Source: Neocallimastix lanati (nom. inval.)
Taxonomy: Eukaryota; Neocallimastigomycota; Neocallimastigomycetes; Neocallimastigales; Neocallimastigaceae
Length of the DNA: 64,000 bases
Direction: 5' to 3'
Assembly: GCA_016946835.1 (NCBI GenBank)
Contig: JACVTC010000190.1
Span: 174,273 to 238,272 of the forward strand
Of this stretch, positions 46,791-60,000 are shown piece after piece. Positions within the stretch are counted from its first letter, which is position 1. Each line of letters begins with the position of its first letter. The translations under genes and the position numbers were made by a program. The notes beneath the pieces were generated by a model. It had not been told where the DNA came from and did not search any database. It worked only from the letters and a program-made list of their open reading frames with translations.

Positions 46791-46838
46791 ATTAATCATA
46801 TGATAATTAATCACTTGATTAATTATCATATGATTAAT
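46791..46838. repeat. Perfect 48-nt palindrome (22-bp arms, 4-nt loop)
   Basis: Arms 46,791-46,812 and 46,817-46,838 are exact reverse complements (left arm begins ATTAATCATATGATAATTAA) around the loop ACTT. It lies 4 bp outside the MULE terminus. The following ~110 bp matches 34,612-34,720. Confidence 0.9.
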
Positions 46839-47115
46839 AAAATGATCTAAAAATAACGTGATATAATATAAATTTATGTAACATCATAAATTCTATAAAA
46901 TACATAAAATTAATGTAAACATAAGATTTTTAACATAAATTTTATGATATGAAAATATGTAAATAATTTATAAATTCAGTTTTATTTTATTTCATTTTAA
47001 TTATTTTATTTTACTATATTTTTATTATATTTTTATTATATTTTTATATATTATAAATATTATAAATATTTTATTATTTATATTATACTTTTTGTATATT
47101 TAACTGATTGTGTGT

Positions 47116-47418
47116 CATTTCGCAAAAGTTCATTTCGGAAAAGTTTCATTTCGGAAAAGTTTCATTTCGCAAAAGTTTTAATAAATAGATAAATAAATAA
47201 ATAATAAAAAAATAAAAAAAAAATTATAAAATATAAAATATAAAATAAAAAAAATAAAAAAAAATAAAAAATATAAAAATATAAAATATAAAATAAAAAA
47301 TAAAAAAAAAAAAAAAAAAAAAAAAAATAAAAAAAAATATAAAATAAAAAAAATAAATACCACCTAAAATCATCCTAACTTTGTGCTACTTTTAACTCCC
47401 TTTTTTATGATGTCCTCA

Positions 47419-47458
<40 letters not shown>

Positions 47459-47687
47459 GAATTATTTATAAATATTTCTTTTTTTTTTAAAAAATTTAAT
47501 TTTAAATTTATTTATTTATTATAGTTTTATTTTTATTTATTTATTTTTATTTAAATTATATATATTATTTATTTGTTTTATTATTAATTTATTTATTTAT
47601 TAACTTTATAAAAAATTTTTGTGAAATGAAACTTTTCTGAAATGAAATTTTGCGAAATGAAACTTTTTATGTAAATTTTCCGAAATG
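47116..47687. mobile_element. MITE-like element with inverted 16-bp subrepeats
   Basis: Left end 47,116-47,178: four tandem units CATTTCG(G/C)AAAAGTTT. Right end 47,611-47,687: the same units inverted (GAAATGAAACTTTT), about four copies. Between lie an A-rich tract (47,180-47,360) and a T-rich tract (about 47,420-47,600, including a T run of about 34), so the whole stretch can fold back. There is no transposase; an Ile/Phe-rich open frame at 47,178-47,363 is poly-A/T translation. Related units occur at 36,265-36,370. Confidence 0.6.
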
Positions 47688-48025
47688 CACCTCCCCCATT
47701 TATTTTTATGTAATTATTAATAAAATAATTAATTAATAATTAAGGTTTTTATTTCATTTCATATCACATAATAAATAATTAAAATGACACAAATAATAAA
47801 TAAAACTTTTCGTTTTGTTCTATATTTTTTATTTCTACTAAATATTATTATTAGTAGTAAAAAATTATAAATTAAGAAAGACAAGAAAAAAAAGTGAAAT
47901 TTAGTTTTTTTTTTTTTTTTTAAATTATTATTATTAATAAATTATTATTAATAAAAAAAATAAATAATTAATTATTTTTTAAAAGGAAAAAAAGAAAGAA
48001 ATGAATAAATAAATTATGCTTGAAG

Positions 48026-48061
<36 letters not shown>

Positions 48062-49467
48062 AAAAAATGTTAAATAGTTTTTTTAAATATATAAATTAAA
48101 TACAGAATAAATATATATTACTTATTTATGATTTATAAAATAATTGAAGTGGAATTAAAATTTTAAATATAAATAAGAATATAACAATTAATTGTTAATA
48201 TAGACTATTGAGTATATTTATTATGTATATTTATATATATTATTTATATATTAAAATGAATAGAAATGTTTTTATTGATATTGAATGGATCATCCATTAT
48301 ACTTTAATTATTTTATATTAAGAATATACTCTAAATATAATGAATAAAATAAAGCAATATATTACTATATATTATAATATAAATAAAAAATATAATCAAT
48401 TGAATACTGTAATTCTAAAAACTATAATAAATAATTAAATAATTAATAATAAATAATAAAAATAAAAATAAATTTATGTAAACAAATAAGTATTTTTAGA
48501 CCATTAATTTGATATAAAACAAATATGTGTAGTAATTTGTGATATAACTCGATTCTAATTTCCACTTTTTGGGAGAAGCGATTATATTCTTTTTAATATT
48601 TATTTTTATTTATTTAGTAATAATAATTAGTTAATTAACAACTTAACAATTACATAATATAAAATAATTTACATTTATACTAATTTATAATAAAGTTTTC
48701 ATATAATAAAATATAAAGTTTAATAAAATATATATACATAATTAAATGTTATAAAATATAATAAATATTAGAAATAAAATAAAAGTTATTTAATATAATA
48801 AATTATTAATAATACACAATGAATTTCATATTTTTATGTTATCATTAATTTCCTAAATTCTAATGATATTTTCACTAGCCACAATTATAATAATTTACCA
48901 ATTTGCAATTAACATAATTTTTAATATATTTATGTGTTTATAATAAATTAATTTTTATATTAATTAAAGTTTTTATTTATATTCTATATCATTTGTATAT
49001 TTGTATATTTGAATATTTATATTGAATATATATATTCAAATATTAAATTTATATTATTAAATATTTTATATATTATATATATTTTATATTATTTATATTT
49101 TGTATTTATTATATTATATATATATTTCTTAAATATTCAATTATACTTTTTATTTTAAAGTATTAAAGTTTATATAATTGATATAATAGTTTATATTATT
49201 TATATATTATTCATATTAAAATATATATTATTATATTTATTTATAATAATTAAAAATAATTAATACTTTACTATATAATTTTATTATTCTTATCCTTGAT
49301 TTTTTTCAAAAAAAAAATAATATTATATAATATTGTAATTATAAAATAATAAAATATTAATAAAAATTATAAATAACTAAAATACAATTAATAAATGACC
49401 TACAGTTCATACATGAAGAATAAAATATGTTATCAAAGTAAAAATATATTTAATTTTAAAAATTTTA

Positions 49468-49501
<34 letters not shown>

Positions 49502-49509
49502 TATGTATA
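47688..49509. other. AT desert
   Basis: No gene seen. It contains T runs near 47,905-47,921 and 48,028-48,056 and a (TAA)n run at about 49,468-49,500. A short mixed-composition patch lies at 48,525-48,590 (GATTCTAATTTCCACTTTTT). Confidence 0.65.
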
Positions 49510-49927
49510 TAAAAATTATAGATATTAAAATAGAACATATTAACATAAGGAAATGGGGTTTTATTAGATTTAAATTACTACCTATATTACATTTTTTTGG
49601 ATTTTCTTAATTTTTTGTACATTCAACATAACCGAGTTGTTTAATGGAGCAAATTTTAATTTATCAGTTTCATTATCAACTACAACATAATTATTAATAC
49701 AGACTAGATCCACCATTTGAGCTGCAAATTGATTCATGTGGTATAGGTGTTATTGAGAAGAGCCATAGCCATAAATGTAAGAATTAAAACTTTCTGAAAG
49801 GTAACAATCTCCAGTTTCACAATTTTTAATTGAGGATTGGGCTAGAACAAGTTCTCCCTTATAAGTGACACAGAATTCATTTTTCGTCATATCAACTTTG
49901 GGGTGTATTTATTATCCTTAAAGATAC
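49510..49927 (-). pseudogene. Scaffoldin-like pseudogene fragment with internal deletion
   Basis: On the minus strand it reads VDMTKNEFCVTYKGELVLAQ, SSIKNCETGDCYLSESFNSY, IYGYGSSQ, a frameshift, HLYHMNQFAAQMV, then directly DLVCINNYVVVDNETDKLKF and VMLNVQKIKKIQ. This is the C-terminal part of the giant gene at 51 kb, but about 700 bp between the QMVD and FDLVC blocks is missing. The junction is at a shared GATC. Similarity extends past the stop into the 3' flank (49,510-49,550). It is a third, dead copy between the two live paralogues. Confidence 0.85.
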
Positions 49928-51075
49928 GAGTCAACTTTATTTATTATAAAGAGTTGCAATTAGTTAATTTTACATTCAATTTATACAAATACATTATGGC
50001 TTATACATTACATTAAATGCATTACATTTTAATACATTTAAACTCATATTTCAGATATTCTACAATTATGTCTTTTATATTATTTATATTATTTATTAAT
50101 AATATTATATTTATTATTCAATATTCAATATTTAATATTTAATTATTTTTTATTCTTTAGTTTATAATTATTTAATTATTTAATAATTAAATAAATAATA
50201 AATAATAAATAATAAATAATAATAAATAAAAATAATAAATAATACATAATAATAAATAATCAATAAATAACAAAAAGTATATTTATTAATAATAATTAAT
50301 AATACATAATATTAATTCAATAATAAATAATATATTTTATTAAACATTCAATAGTTTTAATATTAAAAAAATAAATATTAGATAATTAATTATTTCATTT
50401 TATAAATATAAATTTTTAGTTTATTAAATAAAAATTTCTTTATGCAGTAATAATTAAAAAATATAATAAAATGCATTATTTTTTAAAAATTTTATATATT
50501 TTAATATGTTTATTATTTGCCTTTATTATTATTTATTTTTTTATTATATATATATATATTTTTTAAAATTTTTAATTTGATGATTAAAATATATTAATTT
50601 TATATTTATGAAAATAAAAAAATAAAAAATAAAAAATAAAAAATAAAAATAAAAAAAAAATTATGAATAAAATAATTTAAATCTATAGAATTATATTAAA
50701 TATATATTTTCTTTTATTAATATAGAAATATATATATATATAAAGATATTTGTTATAATACTATAAATGAAATTATAAGAAATAATAAATTAATTATCTT
50801 AATTGTATTGAAATTTGATTATTAAATTAATCTTACTAGTATCTAATTGAAAAAAATAAAAATAAAAAAAAAAAAAAAAGAATTATTTTTTCTTTTAAAC
50901 CTGTATGAATTTTATTCTATTTACTTTTTAAATAGGAAATTAATTCAATGTAAATTTTCGTTTTTTTATATTTATCTAATATAAAATTTCGATAAAAAGT
51001 ATTTGATATATATATATATTATACATAATATATAAATATATATATATATATATATTTTTAATATATATATTTTCA
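49928..51075. other. AT-rich intergenic region
   Basis: No gene. (TA)n and AATAAT-type low complexity throughout; it lies between the pseudogene and the 3' end of the giant gene. Confidence 0.7.
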
Positions 51076-54000
51076 TTAAATTTCTATTAAGAAGTTGAAT
51101 ATGAAAATTTCAGATATTAAAATAAAGAATATGATCGTAAATATAGAGGATTTTATTAAATTAGAATCACTACTGATATTACATTTTTCTGGATTTTCTT
51201 CGTTTTCTATACATTCCACATAGCCAAGTTGCTCAATAGAACAAATTCTAACTTCATCCGTTTCTTTATCAATATTAACATAGTTATTGATACAGACCAG
51301 ATCAAACATGGAGGTACTTTCTTCCTCGTTGTATGTACAATTAGTAAAGATACCACTAATTGATTTTAAATAATTCTTTCCACGATGATAAGATACTGCT
51401 GTAGAGTTGTTATGCCTACTAATATCCTTAACAGCCTGTTTAACATTTCCTGGTAATTCTTCTGTTAAGGCTAACGGGAAATTAATGACGACATTTTCAT
51501 CGTAGGAACAGTACCGTGATTTCATTGGAACGAAATTGGAATGACTATCACAGCGATAATAAGTCTCCTCAATATAATAATATTGACCATTGATACAGAA
51601 TTGCTTCGTACATTCGGTCACTTCCAACTCTTCAGAATCATGAATACAGTAGTAAATAGCACCTGTATTCGTTATGTAGTAGCCTGTTTCATCAATAGGA
51701 CTACAGTCATGGTCCTCACCTAGATTACAATAATACATTTCTTTATCTATTGTATAGTAATAACCGTCGTTGGCCATGGCTTGTATCTTTATTTCATCTG
51801 ATTCTGCTTTCACAAACTTATAAATGTAAGTTTGAGTAGGATCAATGGAGATATAGGCATAACCTGAAGTACTTGGTAAGCTATAATCCCTATCTTTATA
51901 TCTATAAATGGTTTTAGCCTGGGAATCATAATAATATGTATCTTCATGAGGTTCATAGATATGACAGGAAGAATGCGTGCAAGCATACATTACAAGATTA
52001 ATATTTTTGGAAAGATACGTACTTCTTTCGATTGTGGTATTTGTAAACATATTAATGATGTAGTATCCGGTTTGATCTACCATTTGAGCTGTAAATTGAT
52101 TCATATGGTAGAGGTGTTGAGAGAAGCCATAGCCATAGATGTAAGAATTAATACCTTCGGAGAGGTAACATTCTCCAGTTTCACGATTTTTAATAGAGGA
52201 TTGGACTAGAACAAGTTCTCCCTTATAAGTGATACAGAATTCATTCTTCTTCATATCAGCATTGGGGGTGCATTTATTATCTTTGAAGATACAAATGATA
52301 TCCTTGTCATAGACAAACGAATACAATTTATTATTTACATCATATTTCAGGATTCTCTTATTAATGTCAGCAATATAGGTAATAGTATTAAGAACATCAA
52401 CAGGACGACAATGACTTCCTTTACAACGATACAATTCAACATTGTTATCATTGTATTCATCAATATCACGGCTTCTTACAATTCTGTTTTCTTTATTATT
52501 CAAAAAGATATAGGCGGTTTCGTAGATTTGAATAATACAATCTACATCGATGGTATAGATACTCGATTTCTCCGCGTAGTACCTATCACGATAGGAATCG
52601 TTAGCTTCAAGACAATTAGTGGTAGAGGTCGTATAGACGTAGGTGGCTGTTTTTCCAGAAATAACATTCGGTTTCACCACAATAGTATCAGTGGCAAAAT
52701 AGAGAATGGAATGGTCACTATTTGTACAGAAATCACCAGCCTCTATCGAGCTTGTCGCTTTTTTCGTCATGGAATACTCGAGTGTGATATAGCATTTATT
52801 ATTACTGAATTCACAGATGGGAACAGCAGCCAATTCACTAATGGTTAAAGCAGCACATTTACCTTCCACACAACGAATAATATCATAGACATCATTGGTG
52901 TCTCTAATACTAAAGATTGTACTATCTTCTTTCAATTCTTTATTTTTAAAAGTGTCAATTATATTTTCTGAATTATCATTAACCTCTAGTGATTCATTCT
53001 TTCTTTTAGAAAGTTTCTTATTCAAAGAATTCCTGATCTCGAATTGAAGATCTTTTTCAAATTCAGAACGTTTTTTAATAGAAACTTCTCCTTTTAGGGC
53101 TCCTCGGAAGATACCATTATGAACACGAATTTCTTTACATCTATAACCATTACGACAATGAACTAATATATCTGGTTCACTCGTCAAATAATAACCACTG
53201 AGGGCATCTTCAAGGAAACAGGAAATCACATTACCAGCTTCCACACATTTTATGATGGTGTTATTTTCTTCCGTACAGTCAGCATTGAAATAATAGTGTT
53301 CGATGGGATTTATTTCGTAACAAGTTATGAAACTTTTACAAAATATTAAAGTCTTACTGGAGGAAGTGAGATAATATCCGGGATTACCTTCTGTTACATA
53401 ACATCCCTCATTGAGGGTACATTCAATAAGGGGATAAAGGTTTCGATCAGAACCAGAATTTAAATATTTGACACCACTATCAGGATAAATGAAGATACAT
53501 TCATTATTGGCGTTACAATGAATAATACCAAGTATTCCATTTTCTCCGTAACCTAAATAATTCCCTGGCTTAACACTTACTTTTACACAAATACCATTGG
53601 TACATTTTATTAAGTTATTACCATTTGTATAATACACCGTTTTTGGTATTTTATTGCTACTATTGTTATCACGGCCACCGTGACCATTACCATTAATTTG
53701 GTTAGGATTAATAATATAGCAGTTTTCACCATCCTTATTACAATAAATAATAATAGATTTCTTCGATCCACCTGAACTATCAATCACATACCCATCCTCA
53801 TCAGTGTATTCCATTTTTCCTTCCTCATTACAACGAATGGCCTTTTTATTGATGGCATCATAGAGATAGGTGTTGGGGTAACAACCTTTACTTTCTGTAC
53901 ACACTTTCGTAATTTCATCACACGTATAAATTGTGTAATCCGATTGATCCCCATCCATGGAATCGACCACATTACCGTTCCTATCAACAATAATGGAGCC

Positions 54001-57000
54001 ACTTTTATAATAGCGATTTATGGAGTAATATGAGACTTTAAATAAAGCAAATGTTGAACTTCGAATTCCTGGGAATCCGTTCTTTGGAATGGTAGCAGAT
54101 ACGAAAATATCTTTATTTTTGGAGGCATGGACAACATCAGAATCTTTAGATTTATAGAATTTCAATTGTCCATTTTCGTAACAATAATTTCCTGGAATAG
54201 CCATTGCTAGTTCTGGACAGATAGGAGACGTTCTTTCGTAACATTCGTTATTTTCTCTTTCGCAAACAATTACAGGTTTCTGTGAATTACCAGCATTAAT
54301 ATAATATCCAATTTCGGCTTCTACTGTATTACATCCTTCCGAGGAATCACATTGAATCAGTGGATAGGATAATTTATTATACCCATTATTTAAATAATAA
54401 CCTTCAGAAGTAAAAGCCGGCCTCCAAGTACATTTTTGAATAGTATTTCTTGTGGATCTTCTTCGATTGGAAATTGTGGTCTCTACACATTCAATTAACC
54501 CTTGATTGCCATTTTCATCTTTTCCTACATAATAGGATGGAACACCTGTTGGTGTTTGCTTCTCACATTTTGTATTCATGCAGGCTATAATGGCATTCTC
54601 TAGACCAGTACTTTCTCCATTTACATAATATTCTGTATCTATTCCCTCTGTTATTGTCATTCCTATACATCCATCTTTTTTAGTACATTTAATCATTTGA
54701 TTGGTATCACCGTTCTCAGAGTAATTTGAATTGAGATAGAGACCTTCTTGAACATCATCTGATTTCATTACAATGCATGTCACCTTTTTATTACTTGAAT
54801 CAATAGAGCATTCAATAATACCTTTTTTTGATGAGGTATTATCAGATGAAGTTCCTTCATCCTTTCCAGCATTTATGTAAATTTCATTATTACCTTTGGT
54901 GGCACCACTACTACTTATACTGCATCCAAGTTTTTCACATTTAATTAAAGGCTTGTCATTCTTTGTTTCCTCATCACTATTAACATACACATCATTTATA
55001 CTACCATCCTTTAATTCACAAATTGACTTCACACATACAATTAAGGCATCTTTCATCTTATTACTGTTTTTATTTCCAGTATTTACGAAATATTGAGGAT
55101 TTTCATCAGAATCCACAGAACCTCCGGATATGGTAGTGGCTATACATGTTTCAGAATTACATTTAATAATTTGATTATTTTGATCGGGTTCTGGATAACT
55201 TCCATTTAAAAAGACATCACCATCATTACCATTAATGGCTTTGCAGGTTATTTTTTCTCCATTCTTTCTACATTCTATCAAATCACTGTCAGGATCACCA
55301 TTAATAAAGTATTGAGGTTTATCATCATCAGCAGTGGATGGCTTAGAATAACATTTATTACCATCACAATAAATGATTTGATTTGGATTAGATGAATCGA
55401 TAAATACCCCATCATCAATAGTAGGAATAGGTACTACTTTTTTACAAATTTTTTCGCCATCAATAATTTCACACTTAATTATTTCCTCTCCACTCAAATA
55501 ATATTCATTACTATCTGTTGAAGCACCTGTAGATTTTGGTTTACAACCATTCTCATCGCAAACAATCAACTGACCAGTATTATCATCAATAAAAGTTTCT
55601 TCTTTACCTAGTTCACTAACTGTACATTTTCCTTTATTAATTGTTTTATAACATTTGATTATGCCACCTTCATTTTCTTTTCCAGCATTAACAAAAGTAT
55701 ATTCAGTTTTTTCGTCGGTATATTCAATTAATTTTTCTTTACATACTTTATTTTCACAGATGATAAGTTGATTTTCATTTTTATCATTATCATAATTGGC
55801 ATTAATGTAAACACTACCTTCACTCGAAGTTATTGAGTCACAAGTTACTTTGTTATCTTCATTTGTAATACATTCAATGACATCACCTCGATAATCACCA
55901 GAAGTATCTGAATCTCCTGAATTAAAATAATATTCTGGTTTATCTGGTGTAGCTCCACTCTTAGCTAATTCACAACTACCATCTTCACATTTAATAAGTT
56001 GATTTTCATCATCAGCTTTACCAAAGTTTGAATTTAAAAAAACTTGATTTTCGTTTTCAAATTCATCATATTCTTCAACTGTTATGCAATTATCATTATA
56101 TGAACACTTAATAAGCGAATTTATTTTATTTTCTGGATCGGTGTTAATATAATATTCAGTTTTCTTTGGAGTTGAACCATTATCTTGAGCAGTACATTCA
56201 GTGGTAGAGCAAACAATGATTTGTTTTTGATTATAAGTACTTATATATACATTTTTTGATAATGGATCTTCAATTAATCTACAAGAAGCTTTATATTTCT
56301 TTTCTTCTTCCTCATTAACCGTTATTTCTTCCATATTACATTCAATTATAGCATTTTTAATTCCTTCAGCTTCACCATGAACATAATGCTCAGTATTGTC
56401 ATCGGTTTTGTCATTATTATAATATTCGCATTCTGTATCGGATGTACATTTAATCAAATAATTTTCATTATCTTTTTCTTCACCATAATTACTATTTATA
56501 TAAAAGACTTCAGAAGCTTCTTTAGCAATGATTGCTTCTTTACTTTCACATTCACTATTTGATTCACATTTAATAAGAGGTAATTTTTTATTATTATTAG
56601 TTATATAATCTCCAGCGTTAATATAATAACTCTCAGCTCCTTCTGCTTCTGAAGTTTTACATTCTATTGAGGAAGCATCTGTTCCGCTGTAACTTTTATT
56701 ATTACAAATAATTAAAGGTTTTCCACTTTCTCCATTATCATTTGTGATATCTACCTTTAGGTTACCATTAAGAAAAACACTATTACTTTCGGCCGATATT
56801 GTTATACAAGTACCAGAACATTTTATCAAAACAGATGAATCATCAGCTGCTTCGTCAGCATTTTTAAAATAAGTAGGAATATTAGTATTACCTAACATAT
56901 TTGTATTTTCAGTAACACTTAAGCATTTATCTGAGTTACATTGAATAAGTTTACTATCATCATTATTTATATATATATCGTTTGAATTTCCATCATAAGC

Positions 57001-60000
57001 AATACAATAGGTTTCATCAGGACATCTAATTAATGCTTTAAGAAGCTCATTTGAAACATCAGCATTTATATAATAACCTTTATTTGGTGAGATTAATTGA
57101 CATTTAGTTCCCTTTTCACATTTAATTAACCAATTATAGGAATCGTTTTCATTACTTCTTTTTCTTTGTTTTTCCTCTTTTTTAATTAAAGAACTAGCAT
57201 CAAGATAATACCCTAACCCAGCTTTTATATTACATTCTTCAATACTACCTTTTACAGTACAATCAATTAAACCATCATCTAAGCTTTCAGCACTCCAATT
57301 CAAATATATACCTTCATTAATTGCTTCAGAGTCTTCTGCTACTAATACTGAATTTTTAGTTAAAGCAAGGAAAACAATTTCTCCTTTATTCTTACCGAAA
57401 ATTTCATTAACATAATTATTTTTAACATTATTAACTCGAAATGCTGCATATCTTACTTCATCTTCTTTTGTTGGAAGAGGAACTCCTAAATTTTTACCGA
57501 AACAAACTTCTTTACCATTATCTCCTTCTCCTAATCTTCCTTCATCTCCATCAACACAAGGACCTGAATTTTCTACAATGGTACATCCTTCACGCTTCCA
57601 TCCATTACATTGAAGAATTTTATTATCTTTAGAAATAAGATATCCCTTAACAAGGATACATTTTTCTTGGGGTAAATTCTCACCTTCCACAAAAGTGCAC
57701 TGATAAGCCATAATATTTGGTGTATCCATAGTAGGCTCTTCAATATTTTTTCCATTATTATCATAAAATAGAATGGCTTTTCCAGCTTCAGTAAGTTCTA
57801 CATGATTTTTTCCATTGATATTTTCACAAACTTGATTAACTTCGGTTTGAATTTTATTATTTTGAGAATCCCAACAATAAACTTCATTTATGCAACTGCT
57901 TTCGCAAGTTTCCAATGAAGTATCTTCAAGATAAATAATACTACCGTCTTTATCAATTTTAACCGAAATTATTCTTTCTTCATGAACTCCTGGGAATACA
58001 TTAGCTTCAACGTCAATGGATTGATAGCTTGTTTCGCATCCAATTTCTACTTTGATAAAAGTACTTTCATTGATTTCTATTGAAATACCATCAACATCAT
58101 TATTAAAACTTCCAGGTCCAGTTAGATTTAAGTCACTTATTTTTATTTCTTCACAAATAGAATTAGCACATCTAATAATTTTTTTATCTGTACTTTGTTG
58201 TGGTGCAGAATCAATAAAGTATCCATTAAAGGTACCACCTTCAATGACACATTCCGGTTTTTCTCCATTGAAAGTACAGGTAATAAGTTTTTCATCACCG
58301 CTTACATAATGTTCCTGTTTTTCTTCACCTGCATTACTTTCAAATGAAGAACAATAAACTTTATTATCAGTATCCACTTCACAATAAATTAAATGACTTG
58401 TATCTCCTGCATCAATAAATGTAGATGATTTATTTACTATTTCCAATTTACAGGTAATATTTTCGCCTTCGCTTGTACAATGGATAAAAGCGTTTCCATT
58501 AGCATCTGGATAATAACCATCTTCAGCTTTTATGATAGTACATTCTGTATTTTGACACATGACAATAATATTACTTTCTTCGCTTGTATTAGTAATTATA
58601 ATATTATCTTTTATAAGATAATAACCATCCTTTTCATCTGGCTTTCCAATGATTGATGATCCGGAATTACCAATAAATTTTTGATAACTATTCGTTGATC
58701 CTATAGCTATCATATAATCCTTACTTTGTTCAACTACCGAATATGCGTTGCCATTATCATTTCTCATGCATACCTTCAGTTGTGAGCCATCATAACTAAC
58801 ATAATTATATTCTAATGGTGAACAGTTATTTGTTTTTTCTCTTTCTTCCCATTTTCCAGATGTATTATCATTTGTATACATTATGCTATCAATATTCATA
58901 TAACCAATAGTTTCAATACATTCTCCTGATTCACAAAAGAAGAGATAAACGCTATCTTCACATGAAAGTTCTGAAGAAATATCTTCATAGATATTTCCTT
59001 CATTCAATTGTTTATATGCTCCAATACTTCTTTCATCATTAAGAGAGTAGCTACCATTATCTGAAAGGTAGAGATAGTAATTTTCTTGAGGACTAAGATT
59101 AGAATTTGGAACTTTAATTACATAATTTCTATCCTTTCCTTCAAAATATTCGTCATTAACAATATAACTAACAGAACTTTCATTTGAATATTTAATCATT
59201 TTTTTAGCTTCTAATGGACTTCCAGTTGCCACAGCCTCAAAAGCAATATAATTTCCATCATTACCCTGAGAAAGTTCAACACTAATTTCATCTCCTAAAC
59301 AAAGATAATATTTGCTTGATTCTGTGACAATAAGTCCTATATTGTTTTGGCAGTAGTTAGGCTTTGTAGAATCAATCTCACTTATAGTCGTATACTCAGT
59401 GGCTCCTAATGTATTTTCTTTAAAAATATAATATTTTGAGTTATATATAGCATATCCAGATATCAATGTACAAGTACTTGACTTTCTTTCACATCCATAA
59501 ATACCAACACTTCCGTTATATTTTTCAAGATCACTTCCACTGGCTGCTGTGATAACATTTCCATCATTTTTACTAACATGGTAACTATTATCCATAATTT
59601 TTAATGTCAATGAATTTGACTTTGCTTTCAACATGACATATGAATTTGGTGTACTTTCACTGAATACACTACCCTTAGTGGCATCAATTATATATATATT
59701 ACCATTAGTTACTTCAATTGAATCATTACTTTTTAAGCAAAGTTTCCAATCTTTGATAAGACCAAATTCATTACAAATACTATCTGGTACAATTCTTGTA
59801 ATTGTACCATCAATACTTAAAGAATAATAACCAGGGTCATTATTGGTTGATTTTAAATAACCATAGGTTTGTTTACAAATCTTGTTTTCATCACAATCAT
59901 ACAATCCCAGACTACTTAATCCTTCTTCAATTTCATCTGAAAGTGTTGGTAATTTGAAAGCGGTCCCACTATCACGTATAACCCCATACAATCCATTTTC

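Noticed and set aside
47178..47363. 61-codon Phe/Ile/Leu-only ORF
   Set aside because: Translation of an A-rich/T-rich low-complexity tract within a fold-back element.
52411..52848. 145-codon plus-strand ORF within the giant gene
   Set aside because: Antisense shadow: the minus-strand frame here is conserved with the first scaffoldin-like gene.
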